Shown here in pieces: positions 12,300-23,058 of a stretch of DNA of 64,000 nucleotides (positions within the stretch are counted from its first letter, which is position 1; each line of letters begins with the position of its first letter). Made by a program: the position numbers and the translations under genes. Below the pieces are notes generated by a model. It was not told where the DNA came from. It searched no databases and saw only the letters and a program-made list of their open reading frames with translations. This stretch comes from Ciborinia camelliae. Its lineage: Eukaryota; Ascomycota; Leotiomycetes; Helotiales; Sclerotiniaceae. Where the stretch lies: positions 1,932,537 to 1,996,536 of the forward strand of contig JANPYM010000002.1 in NCBI GenBank assembly GCA_025890175.1. Direction: 5' to 3'.

Positions 12300-14537
12300 A
12301 AGAAAAGGATGCTATTCAGAAAAAGAGAACTAGGTATGCAGGTGCAAATAAGGAGGAATGAGTATATTTGTAATAGTACAATGGAGAAAGTCGACCTCAG
12401 GTGATTTCTAGAATCTAGGTATTGAATTGATTAGATCCTAGTCAAGGAGGGGCTGGAAGTGGATTCTGAATCGAGGTTATTTGAGGTTACTCGGTAGAAA
12501 GCCTAGGCGGTATAATTTGAAATTTGAAAGTAATGACGATCGAAGAGGGTCCGTCCTTCTGGGGTTTGATACACTGATAATATGTAAAATGATAGATAAA
12601 AGTGCCAAGTAGGGGAAGAAGGCGCGTGGTCACTGATCCTTTGAGGGCTTGGGATACTTCGGATTTATTTCTGAGGAACGTTTTGGTGAAATGACGGTGA
12701 GGTGAGGGCGAATCAAGATAGATGATGGTTTTATTAAAGATAACCCAAGAGAGAGAGAGAATTTATAAAGGAGAGAAGAAATGATTGAATTTTTTGGGAA
12801 AAGAGATTATTTTATTTAAGAAATCTAGCCTTAGGAAACTAGACTAGACGCCTAGTTAAATGTTTAGAGTTCCAAGACGTTTCCATTCATCCATTCTTCC
12901 AAGGATCCATCAATTCAATTCAATACTGTACTAATATAATAAGACTAAGAGTAATAGTGAATTGACTATTGGTAATTTGGTAGGAGGAGAATGAATCATG
13001 AATCATGCCATGACAATTTAGATCGTACAGCCAAGTCAGATGAAGGAGAGAATTTTGGACTTTTCTCACAATGGAAACCTCTAGGAAGGGAAAGGAAGAG
13101 CATGAATCATTAATCATCATTCCCAGGTTACTCTAGAACGATTTAAGAAAAGACTTACGAAGAGACAGTTTAATAGGTAGATACCTAATTATTAGATAAA
13201 AAGAGATCATCTCATATCATCTCGAACAATCAAATCAAGTCAAATCAAATCAAACAAAGGAAAATCTAACTGTTGGCCGATGGAAGTGAATAAACGGAAT
13301 ATACCTACGACACTCAAAATCATCAAAGGATCTTTTTCTCTGATGTCGTTTAGTGTAGGTAACATGTGTAACATGGATACCGAAGTGTACCTTACTATAC
13401 AGATCTAATAAAACATGGATTAGATTTTAAATAGGTTTAGTGTGGTAAGCTTTTCTGGGACATCTTGACCAATAATCAATCAAATGACGACGACATGATA
13501 CAATTTATCTAGTAAGATCTGTATTATTACCTCAGCACCGGACGCCAAGCATTGGTTACAGTAATCCTAGACTCCTACTCATCCATTATAATCCATCCAT
13601 ATCATCGTCATTGCCAAATGAAGTGAGTTTTTCCCTCTCCCTAGCAGAATCGTTTTTATCATTTGATCATTTTATCTTACCTTCAAACAAACTTCAATCA
13701 TTGATCAATTACAACTTACTGGACTGGACTGTAGGTACCCACATCGATACGATAGTAACGATCGATAGTAATGATACCCCTTTTCTTATCATCAATCCAT
13801 TTCATCAATTCATCAATATAGCATCCATCATCTCTCTCCCTCTCTCTCTCTCTCTTTCTTATCATCAATCAATGCATCGGCGATACAGTATCTACCTATC
13901 GATAATCTTTCCCCTTCCCCTGGGCCCTTCCCCTTCCCCTTCTTATCATCATCTTAAACAGAATTCAAGGGCGGCCCGCTATCTGGATCTAGGATTCTAG
14001 GTGGTTGGTTCTAACGTCCATGATCTATCGGACGATAGCCTCCTCATCTGAATTCTGTGCTTTCTCAATCTCTACCCAGTCAACTGCGATTCTCCCTCCG
14101 AGAAAGAGAGCAAGAAAGTGTATTCCGTTTCCAGTATTCCGCTCGGTATCTTACAAACACGATTCTCTTTCTGGTCCGACATTCCGATATTCCGCCATAC
14201 AGATATTGAAGAATCTCCATCTTTTTATCGTATCCATTCTTTTCCACTTTAATCTCCACTCCATCTGCATCCATCTGTCCCAATTAGTATTGGTCTGAAG
14301 GTTTAAGTCAGTCCGTTGCTTCTTAGCTTCTTGGCTACCGAGATACCAAGGGTGTTCGGAATTGTTTTACCCCACTAAGGAAATTATTTGCTTGGAGAGT
14401 CGAGACCCATTGCCTCTTTACCTCCTTGTATGAGATCAGGTGCATTGTATACAGTAGTATCATTTTCATTGGTGAGAGAAGACAAAACTGAAAGCCATTG
14501 AGTACCAGAATATTGATCATCATACCTTCTTTTCAAA
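12300..14537. promoter_or_regulatory. Shared divergent promoter region of the choline pair
   Basis: A 2.2-kb gap lies between the start codons of the divergent choline oxidase and betaine aldehyde dehydrogenase genes. It holds no supported gene. A CT-rich run (about 13832-13858) and long CCCTTCCCC runs (about 13910-13940) are the kind of pyrimidine tracts seen in fungal promoters. Co-regulation of the pair is inferred from orientation only. Confidence 0.5.
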
Positions 14538-16037
14538 ATGTCTACGTATTCAGAACAACAGCTTTATTATGATGGCAAAGTCCAGCAAGCAACCTCTACA
14601 GAAACATTCACAACAGTCAACCCCGCAACAGGAAAACCTCTAGCAACTGTACAAAAAGCATCACCATCCGATATCGATTCCGCCATAGCTTCAGCACGAA
14701 AAGCATTCCCATCATGGTCCCAGACACCCCCAATCGTCCGCTCCCGAATCCTTCTTAAAGCCGTCCAGATACTTCGCGAACGAAACGATGAAATTGCAAA
14801 GGTGGAGACACACGATACAGGCAAAGCCTACTCGGAAACCGGCGCAGTCGATGTCGTTACCGGAGCTGATGTGTTGGAATATTTTGCAAACCTAGTTGCG
14901 AGCGGAGGACTGAATGGAGAAACTACACAATTGAGAACAGATGCATGGATATATACCAGAAAGGAAGCTTTGGGAGTATGTGCCGGTATTGGAGCTTGGA
15001 ACTATCCAATTCAAATCGCATTATGGAAATCTGCGCCTTGCTTAGCAGCTGGAAACTGTATGGTATATAAGCCATCAGAAGCAACTCCATTACATGGCCA
15101 AATTCTTGCACAAGTTTATGCCGAAGCTGGAGTACCTCCGGGAGTCTTCAACATCGTACATGGAGATGGATCTGTAGGAGGATACTTGACCAGCCATCCA
15201 GGTATTGCCAAAGTAAGTTTCACAGGTCAAGTCTCAACCGGCCAAAAAGTTGCCGCTTCAGCAGCCGGTGGCATGAAATACGTTACCATGGAGTTGGGCG
15301 GTAAAAGCCCCCTCATCATTCTCCCGGATACCGATCTTGAAAATGCGGTCGATGGAGCCATGATGGCCAACTTCTACTCCACCGGTCAAGTCTGCACAAA
15401 TGGAACCCGAGTTTTCGTACACGAAAGCATGAAATCGGCATTCGAGAAACGCCTCCTCGAAAAGATGGAATACATTAGAGCCTTGGAGCCCATGGACCCC
15501 AACAGCAATTTCGGCCCCCTCGTCTCAGAAATCCATCACCAAAAAGTCCTCAATTATATCCGTCACGGAATCGAAAACGACAAGGCAAAACTCCTTCACG
15601 GTGGTCCCGAAAAACCAACCAACATCCCTAGCGGCCATGAATCTGGCTTCTGGGTTCGCCCTACCGTCTTCACAGACTGCACCGACGACATGCTCATCAC
15701 GCGCGAAGAAATCTTCGGTCCTGTTCTCTGCATCCTCACATATTCCACCACGGAAGAAGTCATCCGTCGCGCCAACGATACGAAATTGGGTTTGGCAGCT
15801 GGTGTGTTCGGCAAGAATATAAATGAATGCCATGAAGTCATTGGTCAGATAGAGGCCGGCATAACATGGATCAATACGTGGGGAGAAAGTCCCGCCGAGA
15901 TGAGCGTAGGGGGTTGGAAGATGAGTGGAGTGGGTGTGGAAAATGGGAGGAGGGGGTTGAATGCTTGGGTTAGGGAGAGGAGTACTTTGGTGCAGAATGG
16001 GAGCGGAGAGGTCGGCACGGTCTTCTGTAAGTTGTGA
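14538..16037 (+). CDS. Betaine aldehyde dehydrogenase
   Basis: An NAD(P)-dependent aldehyde dehydrogenase (ALDH superfamily) expected to oxidise betaine aldehyde to glycine betaine, an osmoprotectant. A single exon of 499 aa, normal for the family. The cofactor-region motif IGAWNYP is at 151-157, FTGQVSTG at 228-235, the catalytic Glu in MELGGKSP (E252) and the nucleophile Cys in STGQVC (C286). The ATG follows a clean in-frame leader and begins a typical N-terminus. The C-terminus is CKL, which fits the [SAC][KRH]L peroxisomal PTS1 pattern. It lies divergent to choline oxidase, so the substrate assignment rests on both sequence type and neighbourhood. The stop codon sits at the start of a 7-bp tandem repeat. 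Confidence 0.93.
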   Translation: MSTYSEQQLYYDGKVQQATSTETFTTVNPATGKPLATVQKASPSDIDSAIASARKAFPSWSQTPPIVRSRILLKAVQILRERNDEIAKVETHDTGKAYSETGAVDVVTGADVLEYFANLVASGGLNGETTQLRTDAWIYTRKEALGVCAGIGAWNYPIQIALWKSAPCLAAGNCMVYKPSEATPLHGQILAQVYAEAGVPPGVFNIVHGDGSVGGYLTSHPGIAKVSFTGQVSTGQKVAASAAGGMKYVTMELGGKSPLIILPDTDLENAVDGAMMANFYSTGQVCTNGTRVFVHESMKSAFEKRLLEKMEYIRALEPMDPNSNFGPLVSEIHHQKVLNYIRHGIENDKAKLLHGGPEKPTNIPSGHESGFWVRPTVFTDCTDDMLITREEIFGPVLCILTYSTTEEVIRRANDTKLGLAAGVFGKNINECHEVIGQIEAGITWINTWGESPAEMSVGGWKMSGVGVENGRRGLNAWVRERSTLVQNGSGEVGTVFCKL

Positions 16038-16069
16038 GGTCTGAGGTCTGAGGTCTGAGGTTTGAGGTT
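16035..16069. repeat. 7-bp tandem repeat TGAGGTC/T
   Basis: Five head-to-tail copies (three TGAGGTC, then two TGAGGTT). The first TGA is the stop codon of the aldehyde dehydrogenase gene, so repeat expansion here would only lengthen the 3' untranslated region. Confidence 0.85.
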
Positions 16070-17283
16070 TGGGTTGGCTGGGGTTAGATATACCTAGGGT
16101 ACTATTCGAGAATATTGAAAATGAAGTGAAAGGAAATGAAATGGAAGGAAAGGAAGGGGGTTCGCTTCAAATATAAGTCCCAAACCCAGTTGTCTATTGG
16201 TCCACACCAAGAGAGATTCTTTGTGACACTAAATCACAAAACAAATACCACATATTTTTTTACAATAAAACCTAAAAGAAAATTCAACACTCATCCAATC
16301 TCTACAAGAGAAGAGATCATATGTGTGTATATCAATTTGGAAATTCAGAAGTACCCGTCCCAATTTGAGGGTGAAGAGACATCCAATTGGCACATTGATA
16401 AGCTCTGGAGTCTGCAGCATGTCAAAGGACAGGGAGGGGGATGAAGGAAAGAAAACCTCATTTTTTACAGCTACTTGAACACAACCTGTTCTCCTCCATT
16501 TTCCTCGATTTCTTTTCATCAGAACATACACATACCCTTTCGTTTCGTTTCATTTAATTCTTCCTCCACCTTTCCGAAATAGCAACACTTCAGCCAGCGC
16601 CAGTGCAATATACCCACTCTCACATATTCCTTCACATCAATATCTTAATCTTTCCCCCTTGGCAGAAATCCATCTCCAATATTTCAACAAATATCAGAGA
16701 GATAAATTTCCGCGATTCCTCCAAACCTCAAATAATCGTACAAAATGCGCCACTGAACCTCTCAAATGACATGTTCCGTGCTCATACATCGTAAACTTCT
16801 ATTATTTATTCTTCGTACGTATCAGGTAATCGTTAAATCGTTTTTTTTGGCTTTTCGTTCATGGATGGCGTGCGCTCCCCCTTGGTGCTAAACAAGGTAG
16901 AATTATCTCAGAGGAAGGGTACTATGTTAGTCAGACATTCGCTTCAATATATTCCGTACATTTATCTTTTTTTCCTGGTCTTATATTATTGGTATGTCCG
17001 TATCTTTTACAGGGAAGGCTTTCGAAGTGATTAGGCTAGAGTCATAGGTGCAATGGGTGCGATAAGTCGATTCGTCGTGCTCTGTTCTCGATCTCTGTGG
17101 TGGATGATTAGCTTCTTGTTTTATACTTTTGGAACTATTTTGAAATAAAATTGCTAACCTCTTCTCAATGTCGAGTTCGACTTACTACCCTCGAAGAAAA
17201 ATTCTCTGAACTTGCCAAGAAGGTCACTAAAAACCAATTAGCTGAGTTTAAACGATCGAAGAGTGGTTTGAGATATGAGAGGC
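16070..17283. other. Intergenic spacer between convergent genes
   Basis: This gap between the 3' ends of the aldehyde dehydrogenase gene and the 829-aa gene contains no supported gene. Short overlapping frames on both strands (60-100 codons) lack motifs. It presumably holds both 3' untranslated regions. Confidence 0.55.
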
Positions 17284-19773
17284 TTACTTAGGACGTATTT
17301 CAACACCTGGATGCATGCTTCTGTACCACTCTAGAAAGCGTTCTAGTTCTACTCCATCAGTGAACTTGATTCTCATCCTCGCGCTATTGATTTCGGCGGG
17401 GTCGACGTTTTCCCCCTCTTCCACTTTGTACTCCTTCTTTGATCTTGGCCTATAAATCTCAAGTCTGTGATTGTTGAGCTGTTTATCATAAAATCCACCT
17501 AGGACCCAAGAACTATCGATAATAAGTTTAGGATACTGTGAGGATTTGTTTTCAGTGCCATCGTATGGATGCAGAATTTTATTCTTTTTGTGCATTACTT
17601 GTAGTCTGTAGTTATGACTACCATTCATACCAGACCAGCTCACAGGGTAGCATTTAGCAGGACTACCGGGATCATAAGACATGAACTCAATAGAAAAGAA
17701 AACGATGGATAGTTGAGTCTCTGCATTGCTAGGTTTGTAGGCACTGAGTATTTGTCGGGTTGGTTCAAAATTGCTAGGTCTGAAGGTATAGCTTGCTCTA
17801 CGGGCTTGCTCTGTGTTTCCAGATCTGAGGAGATTGGGTCTTTGTCGAACTGGTTCTGTTTGATTGGGCCTAGGGGTACTGGTTACTCTTGGGGCTGGCT
17901 TTGCGGGTCTTGGGGTATTGGCTACCTGTTGAATTGGGTCTGTAACGTTAAGTCGATAAGTATTACTTAATCTCCGGGTCGATTCCACATTGCTAGGTCT
18001 TGGCGTATCGGTTACTCTTTGGGCAAGTTCTGTATTGCTAGGTTTTGAGGGATTGGTTGTTCTTCGGAGCGGTTCTTCAACTTTAGAGCTTCTCTCACGC
18101 TCTAGCTTAATTTGAGCCGAGGTCTCAATTCTCGGCATTGTAAGATCCTCAAGTTGAATATCCATGTTCATATCAGATGCTTTTCGCTTTGAAGATGTGA
18201 CTTTCCAACCCTTGAGATCGCAACTGTGAGATTTTTCTTCCAAGGATACATCGCCTGTAAGACCATCCTCAAAGCACAATTTTTGGGGGGCACTCTTGAG
18301 AGGTCTAGAGGTTTGCAACGATGCATCACTCTGACTTGCGATCTGGGCAAAGGCATGGGGGAAGTCCATGTAGCCATTTAACATGAGGTCGTCGTCCAAA
18401 GACTTTTGTGAATGAACTGGTCGAACTTTAGGAGACAGGAGTGGAGACATAGAAATATTTTTAGGGATTGTTTCACTCTCGCCATTGGGTATATGATCAT
18501 GGTACTTCACTGCTGGAGTTGAAACACTCTCTATGCTTTGGATGAGATCGAGATATTGTGTAGTGACTTGTGTTCTGGTGAGATCTCGACCCAAAGTATT
18601 GGAGAACACTTTCCCCTCAACATTGGCAGGCCTCGTCGAATATAAGATATCTGATGTCTCATCGAACTTGACGTCTTGTGCGGAAACTTGTGCTCTGGTA
18701 GGCTTTCGATCCGATGTCTTGATAGAGGAGGCTCTATTGGAGAATGTTGTAGTTACAACTGAAGAATTCTCTGTTTCTTGCTTGACATTATGATTTTGTG
18801 CGATAGTTGGTGTTTTGAAATGATCTTGGAGCGAAGTTTTGGTAGAGGAGAACCTAGACTTAGCATGAGAATCAAAAATCTTATCGGATGCCATACAGAA
18901 TGATTGAATTGGTATATGGATGCCCAAACCGTCTTGAACTTTGGACGCCCCATTTCTTGAATAAGCCGGGCTATTCTTGGTTGAGGTATATGACAGTTCA
19001 TTAGTCTTTTGACGCTTGATAGGATGATTCTCCGGAGATGGTCTGAACGCAAGATGTGCAGTTGGAGGAGTTGGGGCTCCAAACTGGAATTGGTCCATCG
19101 CGTAAGGACAAGTATCTCTGAGCTCAAATGATAGTTCATTATCGAGAAGTGGTTGAACCTCACTAGGGCTAGCCTCAATATATTGGTCTTGAATGATCCT
19201 CTCAGTCTCAGCTTGACTTACAGGTGTCGTTGATCGACTGGCGGGACTAACAGGTGGAGTTTCGGCCGCCGCGGCAGCATTAGTAGAAACCTCTCGAATA
19301 GATTCCAATATGCAGATGGTATTTTCTTCCTTGAAGCTATTCGCCATTCTCTGCAAGATATCCTTGGCCTTTCTTTCGAACTCTTGACTTTGCGAAAGAT
19401 TTTTAGTATGTAGCTTTTGAAGTTTCTTGTAAGACTTGCCACTCTTCTGGAGCAATTCGGTTTCAAGAGCATCTCGCTTTTTGGTGTAATCGTCCTTGAC
19501 TTCTTGCAACTTTTGCATATATTTCTTGTTGATGAGATCGATCTCCGATTCTTGTTCTGCGCCTAGGATTGCCATATGGATACGCTTTCGATCTTCCAAC
19601 TGTGCGACATTATGATTGTGTTCTCGTAAAGTTCCTTGATCGATCAAGTGATTATCGTTGCTGGCGACTTGGCGTGCTTCGCGCTCATTAAATTCTTGAG
19701 CGAGAAGTTGCATCTCCCAGTGGAATGGATTTGTATTCTCCATTGTGGGCTTGACTTTGTTGTTTTGATTCAT
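17284..19773 (-). CDS. Unrecognised protein: coiled coil, disordered middle, PRPSN-type repeats
   Basis: One uninterrupted exon of 829 aa that I do not recognise. The ATG at 19773 (MNQNNK) is chosen because the open frame upstream begins with a non-ATG codon. Residues about 30-160 are charged and heptad-like (KKYMQKLQEVKDDYTKKRDALE), suggesting a coiled coil. The middle is Ser/Thr/Pro-rich and probably disordered, with a basic patch (PIKRQK) and another (SSKRKASD) that could be nuclear signals. Roughly residues 570-690 contain six to eight degenerate copies of a 17-18-residue unit around TNTPRPSNxEPxRR. The last about 140 residues are compact, rich in aromatic residues (WSGMNGSHNYRLQV, SSWVLGGFYDKQL, FLEWYRSMHPG), and look like a folded domain. 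Function unknown. Confidence 0.75.
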   Translation of the reverse strand: MNQNNKVKPTMENTNPFHWEMQLLAQEFNEREARQVASNDNHLIDQGTLREHNHNVAQLEDRKRIHMAILGAEQESEIDLINKKYMQKLQEVKDDYTKKRDALETELLQKSGKSYKKLQKLHTKNLSQSQEFERKAKDILQRMANSFKEENTICILESIREVSTNAAAAAETPPVSPASRSTTPVSQAETERIIQDQYIEASPSEVQPLLDNELSFELRDTCPYAMDQFQFGAPTPPTAHLAFRPSPENHPIKRQKTNELSYTSTKNSPAYSRNGASKVQDGLGIHIPIQSFCMASDKIFDSHAKSRFSSTKTSLQDHFKTPTIAQNHNVKQETENSSVVTTTFSNRASSIKTSDRKPTRAQVSAQDVKFDETSDILYSTRPANVEGKVFSNTLGRDLTRTQVTTQYLDLIQSIESVSTPAVKYHDHIPNGESETIPKNISMSPLLSPKVRPVHSQKSLDDDLMLNGYMDFPHAFAQIASQSDASLQTSRPLKSAPQKLCFEDGLTGDVSLEEKSHSCDLKGWKVTSSKRKASDMNMDIQLEDLTMPRIETSAQIKLERERSSKVEEPLRRTTNPSKPSNTELAQRVTDTPRPSNVESTRRLSNTYRLNVTDPIQQVANTPRPAKPAPRVTSTPRPNQTEPVRQRPNLLRSGNTEQARRASYTFRPSNFEPTRQILSAYKPSNAETQLSIVFFSIEFMSYDPGSPAKCYPVSWSGMNGSHNYRLQVMHKKNKILHPYDGTENKSSQYPKLIIDSSWVLGGFYDKQLNNHRLEIYRPRSKKEYKVEEGENVDPAEINSARMRIKFTDGVELERFLEWYRSMHPGVEIRPK

Positions 19774-20804
19774 CGTGGAAGAAATGAAAGGATGAGATCG
19801 GATGATGGAAGTGTTGAATAGAAATAGGTAGTAGCAAAAAGCCACTACAAAGTGCGCGCGTGGTTGTTTTGGGAAGGAGCGTCTCCTTCTCCCCCAGCAA
19901 TTAGAAAGATACGGAGATGAGAAGGAAGAAAGGAAATATTTAATTGAAAAACGAAGGAAGGAGGAACCAGCTTGAAGGAAAACTGAATCCTACTTTTTTT
20001 TTCAATCAATCGATCTTGAAGTTTTGTATTGTAAGATGTTAGAGAAAAAATATTGTTGTTGATGTTTATGTTTATTATAATGTTTTGGATCCAACATTTT
20101 ACGCATGGAAATTGCCTCGAAAGTTTTTGCTGCCATGCCATCATTTTCAAAATTCACCAGCCGCTTCATCTGATCTTTCTATTGGTAAGGCTGGGCTGGA
20201 CTTTACCTATATGATCAAATCAAAGCAAATTGGAACTAAAAGGGAATTATAAGAGTGACGGGACCAGATTAAAAATCTTTTAGGTAGGTGCGGATTCTAA
20301 TAATTTCGATGAATCTTTCATCCATTAAATTTTCCTCGTACCACCATCATACGACTGTCATACGTTGTTATGGCTTTGGTAAAGTAATTTCATCCCATAT
20401 TCCATCACTTCAAAAGCCTCCCAGATGAAAAATAGCCTACTAGGTATGCACTAGAGTTCATACCTAGCCATATAGAGTGGACAATTAAAAACGTAGGCAT
20501 TTTTCACTTGGGCTTAAGTACCAAAGTCAACAATGACACAAACATCATCTCATCAAACTTCTTGGAATTTTTTTCCAATCAGCTATGATATCGGCAAGAC
20601 TTCCATCTATTTTCTGCCTGCAGTGAATCTTTTGGGATTTCAACGCCAATTCGTCAGTGAGGTATCGCCATTCCCTATGATATCCATCTCATGATCATTT
20701 GAATCTTCATGCTTGATCTGTATGCAACTTCGATTCATGAGGTAGAACTCGATTCTCACAAAGCGCTTCCGAAAATATACTTTCCGGATCTAATTCCTCA
20801 ATCT
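19774..20804. other. Intergenic spacer
   Basis: No gene supported. The first part is the upstream region of the minus-strand 829-aa gene. A 101-codon minus-strand frame at 19845-20150 has low-complexity content (runs of INININ) and is not credited. Confidence 0.5.
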
Positions 20805-22291
20805 TCATAACTCCATCCTCACAATCTTGAACGGCAAATCTTCTTCCGTCTCCTCTTCAAACCCCACCGCGGGCACCACTCTTGCATTCCTAAAACATGA
20901 GAGAGTCAGCAACTGTCTATCAATAAAGAGCTCTATTGCTTGAAATAAAAGTCAAAAGGAAATAGAACCCAATTCCCAAACCCGAATTTTAAAACCAAAG
21001 AAACCCCCCTACAGTACTCACCCAACATCAAAACCCCTCCCCACCTCATACGCCCTCGCCTTCCCTCTGGCCCTGGCCTCCCTCGTCAACTCCTTCAAGC
21101 GTACCTCAAACCCCATCTTCCCCAGTCCACCCACCATCTTCAGGGGTTCCAGCAACCTCAACTCATGACTCCACGCCGGGATTTTCCGGGGCCAAAGAAT
21201 CGTCGCTCGGAGATTCTTAAGTGATTTCATGGATCCAATAATCATCCATGTGCGTTCCCAGCGAGGAAGATTATTGCATGTGGATTCATTGAAGAGGTGC
21301 GAGGTAGAGAAGTTTAGAGAGAGCGTGAGTGATTGGATGGAATCGAAGCGACGGGGCAAGATTTCGTTGCTGAAGGAGATGAGTGATTCCATGCTGTCGA
21401 AGTTGAAGGTGTTGGTTGAGTAGAGCAGGGGGATTGCTTCCGAATATCTGGGGTGTGTTGGTTAGCTTTTGGATTTATATTAATGTTACAATGCCATGTA
21501 TATATATATATATATATATAATCCAAATTAAGGGGAAAAAAAGAAACCGGGAGAAACAAACAAATTTGAAAATAAGTTATGAGATGATAAACATACATCC
21601 GTCTACAAACCTTCAACAATGGGATCAACCCTCGACTTCCCTTCCCAAATCTCTCATGCACCCCACTCCCCCCAGGAATCTTCACTCCCCTACACCCCGC
21701 AACCATACACGCATCTTCACCATTCATGCCTCCTACCTCCAAGTCTCTTCTATCACATCTACAAACCACATGGCCTAACCTATCCTCCCTCCTCACAACA
21801 TGCAATACCCTCCCCCCAAGCACCCACCAATAAACCTCCATCCTCACCTCCTTAGACAACACGGCAAAAAACCTGCTCCCTCCTTGACCAAAAAACTTCC
21901 TCTCCACATGATCAAGCTCAACCTCTTTCTCCCCATCCCCACACTCAACCTCGAACCCCATTCCAAAAAACCCCAACCCATACCCTTCCCCCGGCGTCAA
22001 CGGTCTCTCCCCCTTCTTCTTCCTCCCTCTCCTCTCACTAATCGGCGCTTCCGGTACATAACATATACTCGGCTTCCCCGTAAACCCATTTCCCCCATAC
22101 GGTCTCTTCCGCGCTTGATACGGTTTAGGTTTACTTGGTACAATCTCCGACGAACGAGAGCCGGGCAATACATCGAGAGCTTTCTGGATGAGATAAGAAG
22201 AAAGACGACGACGTTCTGGACCCCAGAGATGATGTCTAGAAGGGGGGAGAAGATCGCTTGGTTTGCTGGCCATTTTCGTACCGGTATTCAT
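20805..22291 (-). CDS. DUF7730/2EXR-like fungal protein
   Basis: A member of the large fungal family with a degenerate F-box-like N-terminal motif (LPxEIRxxIYxxVLG); molecular role unknown. Three exons, 22291-21597, 21447-21022 and 20889-20805, give 401 aa. The core reads FAVLSKEVRMEVYWWVLGG (an LPxEIR-like variant), then RVLHVV, LGHVVCRC and LLKVCRRIYSEAIPLLYSTN, the last created only by splicing out the 149-bp intron 1. Intron 2 (20890-21021, 132 bp) follows a GTGAGT donor. Splicing it replaces an immediate stop by a conserved-looking tail ending PFKIVRMEL. Intron 1 contains a (TA)n microsatellite near 21500-21520. The N-terminal 100 residues are basic and low in complexity. A start at the second Met (22273) is possible. 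Confidence 0.82.
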
Positions 22292-23058
22292 GAATTATCG
22301 TTCTTGTGATATGATGATACGATGTAATATCGATGTGAAAGTTCACGCAAAGTTGACTATGGAAATTTACTTACAGATGGTAAAAGAAGGAAAGAAGTTA
22401 TGACCTTAGAGAAGTTAGAGATAGAAATTCGAAAGAAGTTAACGACAAGTAATCCGTTCGGAAGGGAAATTGGATTGGCACCGGACATAAATTTCTCTCC
22501 GAAGGAAGGAATGTAACCTTACATGAACGAATCAATTTTGTGATATTCAGCCAGGGGCTAGCGCATCATTACACTCATTTAGACTCATTGTACGTCAAAT
22601 TTTCAGTCAGCTCAGCCCCTGGGTGCATAATGAGTCGTTGGCCGGCTGCCTTATACATAAAGTACTCCCATTCAGTGCGTATGACTTCATATTATCGTAT
22701 CGTATAGAAAGAGGTTGAAACATTACTAACAACGCGCTGACAGGAGATCGTAAGCCCTAACCCTGATGAGGAAAAGTGAGTGCGAAATACAGTTCACGTG
22801 ACCATTGGATACACCAATTCGCAGGCGCAGCGGAGCATTTTTTTGGGGTCCGAATGTGCATTCGAGAGAAGGATATCAAATAGGAGTACTTTAATATCAC
22901 GAATCGAGACGAATATAGAAAGCAGTTGAAGAATTTGAAAGATAATAAATTGCCAAGGACACAGAACTGTCTAGAAAAAATCAAAAGCCCAAGAATCGGT
23001 ATCAAAAATGGTGGAAAACATCAATATGGGTATACCTACTATCTTTATATACATACGC
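22292..23058. other. Intergenic spacer
   Basis: No gene supported. It is flanked by the 5' end of the DUF7730-like gene and the 3' end of the metalloreductase gene. Short plus-strand frames near 22926-23156 overlap the reductase 3' region and show no motif. Confidence 0.5.

Noticed and set aside
19774..19845. 24-codon extension of the 829-aa protein
   Set aside because: The first codon is not ATG; the first ATG of the frame is at 19773.
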